Positions 5,373 through 5,977 of a DNA stretch of 5,977 bases are shown piece by piece. The position numbers and the translations under genes were made by a program. The notes below the pieces were generated by a model, which saw only the letters and a program-made list of their open reading frames with translations, was not told the origin of the DNA and made no database searches. Source of the DNA: Flavobacterium sp. (lineage in GTDB: Bacteria; Bacteroidota; Bacteroidia; Flavobacteriales; Flavobacteriaceae); contig JAIXTU010000357.1 of assembly GCA_027483785.1 (NCBI GenBank), positions 1 through 5,977 of the forward strand, in the 5' to 3' direction. Each line of letters begins with the position of its first letter. The first letter of the stretch is position 1.

Positions 5373-5374
5373 AA

Positions 5375-5977
5375 ATGAACGGATTAGAATTTAAATTTCA
5401 AGAAGAATCTTTTAATAAGTTATTCCCTTATTTTATTCTAATCGATTCATCTTTCAAAATTCTTGGATATGGAAAAAGTATCGCTAAAATTTGTCCTAGC
5501 TTAGAAAAAGACGTTCGTTTTGCTGATTTCTTTGCATTAAAAAGACCGTATGTTGAAGAACTTAGTCTGCAAGTTCTAAATAGCTACAGCAGTCAATTAG
5601 TTGTAATACAAAGTAATCACGATGGTATTTCACTTCGTGGACAGTTTGAATTTTTAAACGATCAACTGTTATTTGTAGGTTCGCCTTGGTTTAATTCTAT
5701 GAATGACGTTGTAGAAAAAAACTTAACTATAAACGATTTTGCCATCCACGATCCGCTATTAGATTTGTTACATGTTTTAAAAAATCAAGAGATTTCAGCT
5801 AAAGAATTAAAAGAAACACTCGAAACAATTAACAAACAAAGAAATGAGTTAAAAAAAGCGTACAAAGAAATACACGACATTGCTTTATTCCCTACTCAAA
5901 ATCCAGACCCGCTAATTCGAATCGATTTTAACGGGAATTTACTAAAACGAAATCCAGCTGCCGAGCTACTCACGCAC
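5375..5977 (+). CDS. HNOBA-PAS signalling protein (likely sensor kinase), 3' end missing
   Basis: The frame starts at the ATG at 5375, 2 nt after the H-NOX stop, and is open to the right edge (201 residues). Residues 10-136 match the HNOBA domain (haem-NO-binding associated): SFNKLFPYFILIDSSFKILGYG, the RP pair at 57-58, LRGQF 87-91, GSPW 102-105 and NDFAIHDPLLDLLHVLK to 136. A charged helix (about 138-168) suits a signalling coiled coil. From about 172, NPDPLIRIDFNGNLLKRNPAAELL looks like the beginning of a PAS domain. In bacteria such proteins usually end in a histidine kinase or a cyclase; with a CheY-like regulator in the same operon a histidine kinase is the better guess, but that part is outside the window. 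It should dimerise, contact H-NOX through HNOBA, and relay phosphate to the receiver at 4412-4825. Confidence 0.88.
   Translation, partial: MNGLEFKFQEESFNKLFPYFILIDSSFKILGYGKSIAKICPSLEKDVRFADFFALKRPYVEELSLQVLNSYSSQLVVIQSNHDGISLRGQFEFLNDQLLFVGSPWFNSMNDVVEKNLTINDFAIHDPLLDLLHVLKNQEISAKELKETLETINKQRNELKKAYKEIHDIALFPTQNPDPLIRIDFNGNLLKRNPAAELLTH

Overview
The window looks like a chromosomal segment of a Bacteroidota bacterium, probably in or near Flavobacteriia. The grounds are the AT-rich sequence, starts without clear Shine-Dalgarno sites, the protein families present, and two promoters of the Bacteroidota form (TTG, 20 nt, then TAnnTTNG). The genus cannot be read from the sequence. All convincing genes lie on the + strand.

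Layout. (1) Positions 3-1259 hold the C-terminal two thirds of a Uup-type ABC-F ATPase, cut by the left edge. It is visibly richer in G+C than the rest. (2) Positions 1391-2494 form a compact self-contained unit: a Bacteroidota-type promoter, a short hairpin with a U-tract immediately after the predicted start site, a 303-residue Abi_2 (AbiD/AbiF) protein with a HEPN-type RNICAH motif, and an intrinsic terminator. The hairpin between promoter and gene could be a small RNA or an attenuator. AbiF-type proteins are known to work with an RNA antitoxin, so this is the best candidate for an interesting defence system here. (3) Positions 2527-2850 hold a GC-rich structured island, then a promoter-like site and a long leader, followed by a YcxB-like two-helix membrane protein (2851-3396). 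(4) Positions 3708-4121 encode an unrecognised four-helix membrane protein, followed by two different short tandem arrays, with 9-bp units (4150-4238) and 8-bp units (4246-4293). (5) Positions 4356-5977 hold a nitric-oxide two-component operon: single-domain response regulator, stand-alone H-NOX haem sensor, and the start of an HNOBA-PAS protein, probably the histidine kinase, cut by the right edge. Gaps between the genes are 4 and 2 nt. Its promoter carries a near-perfect 15-bp palindrome centred on the -33 TTG.

How the genes work together. The last three genes make a coherent pathway: NO binds the H-NOX haem, which modulates the HNOBA-containing kinase, which in turn phosphorylates the CheY-like regulator. 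The H-NOX keeps the proximal histidine and the YxSxR motif and has no tyrosine at the usual O2-stabilising position, so NO selectivity is predicted. The Abi gene appears to be an independent accessory insertion between a housekeeping gene and small membrane-protein genes.
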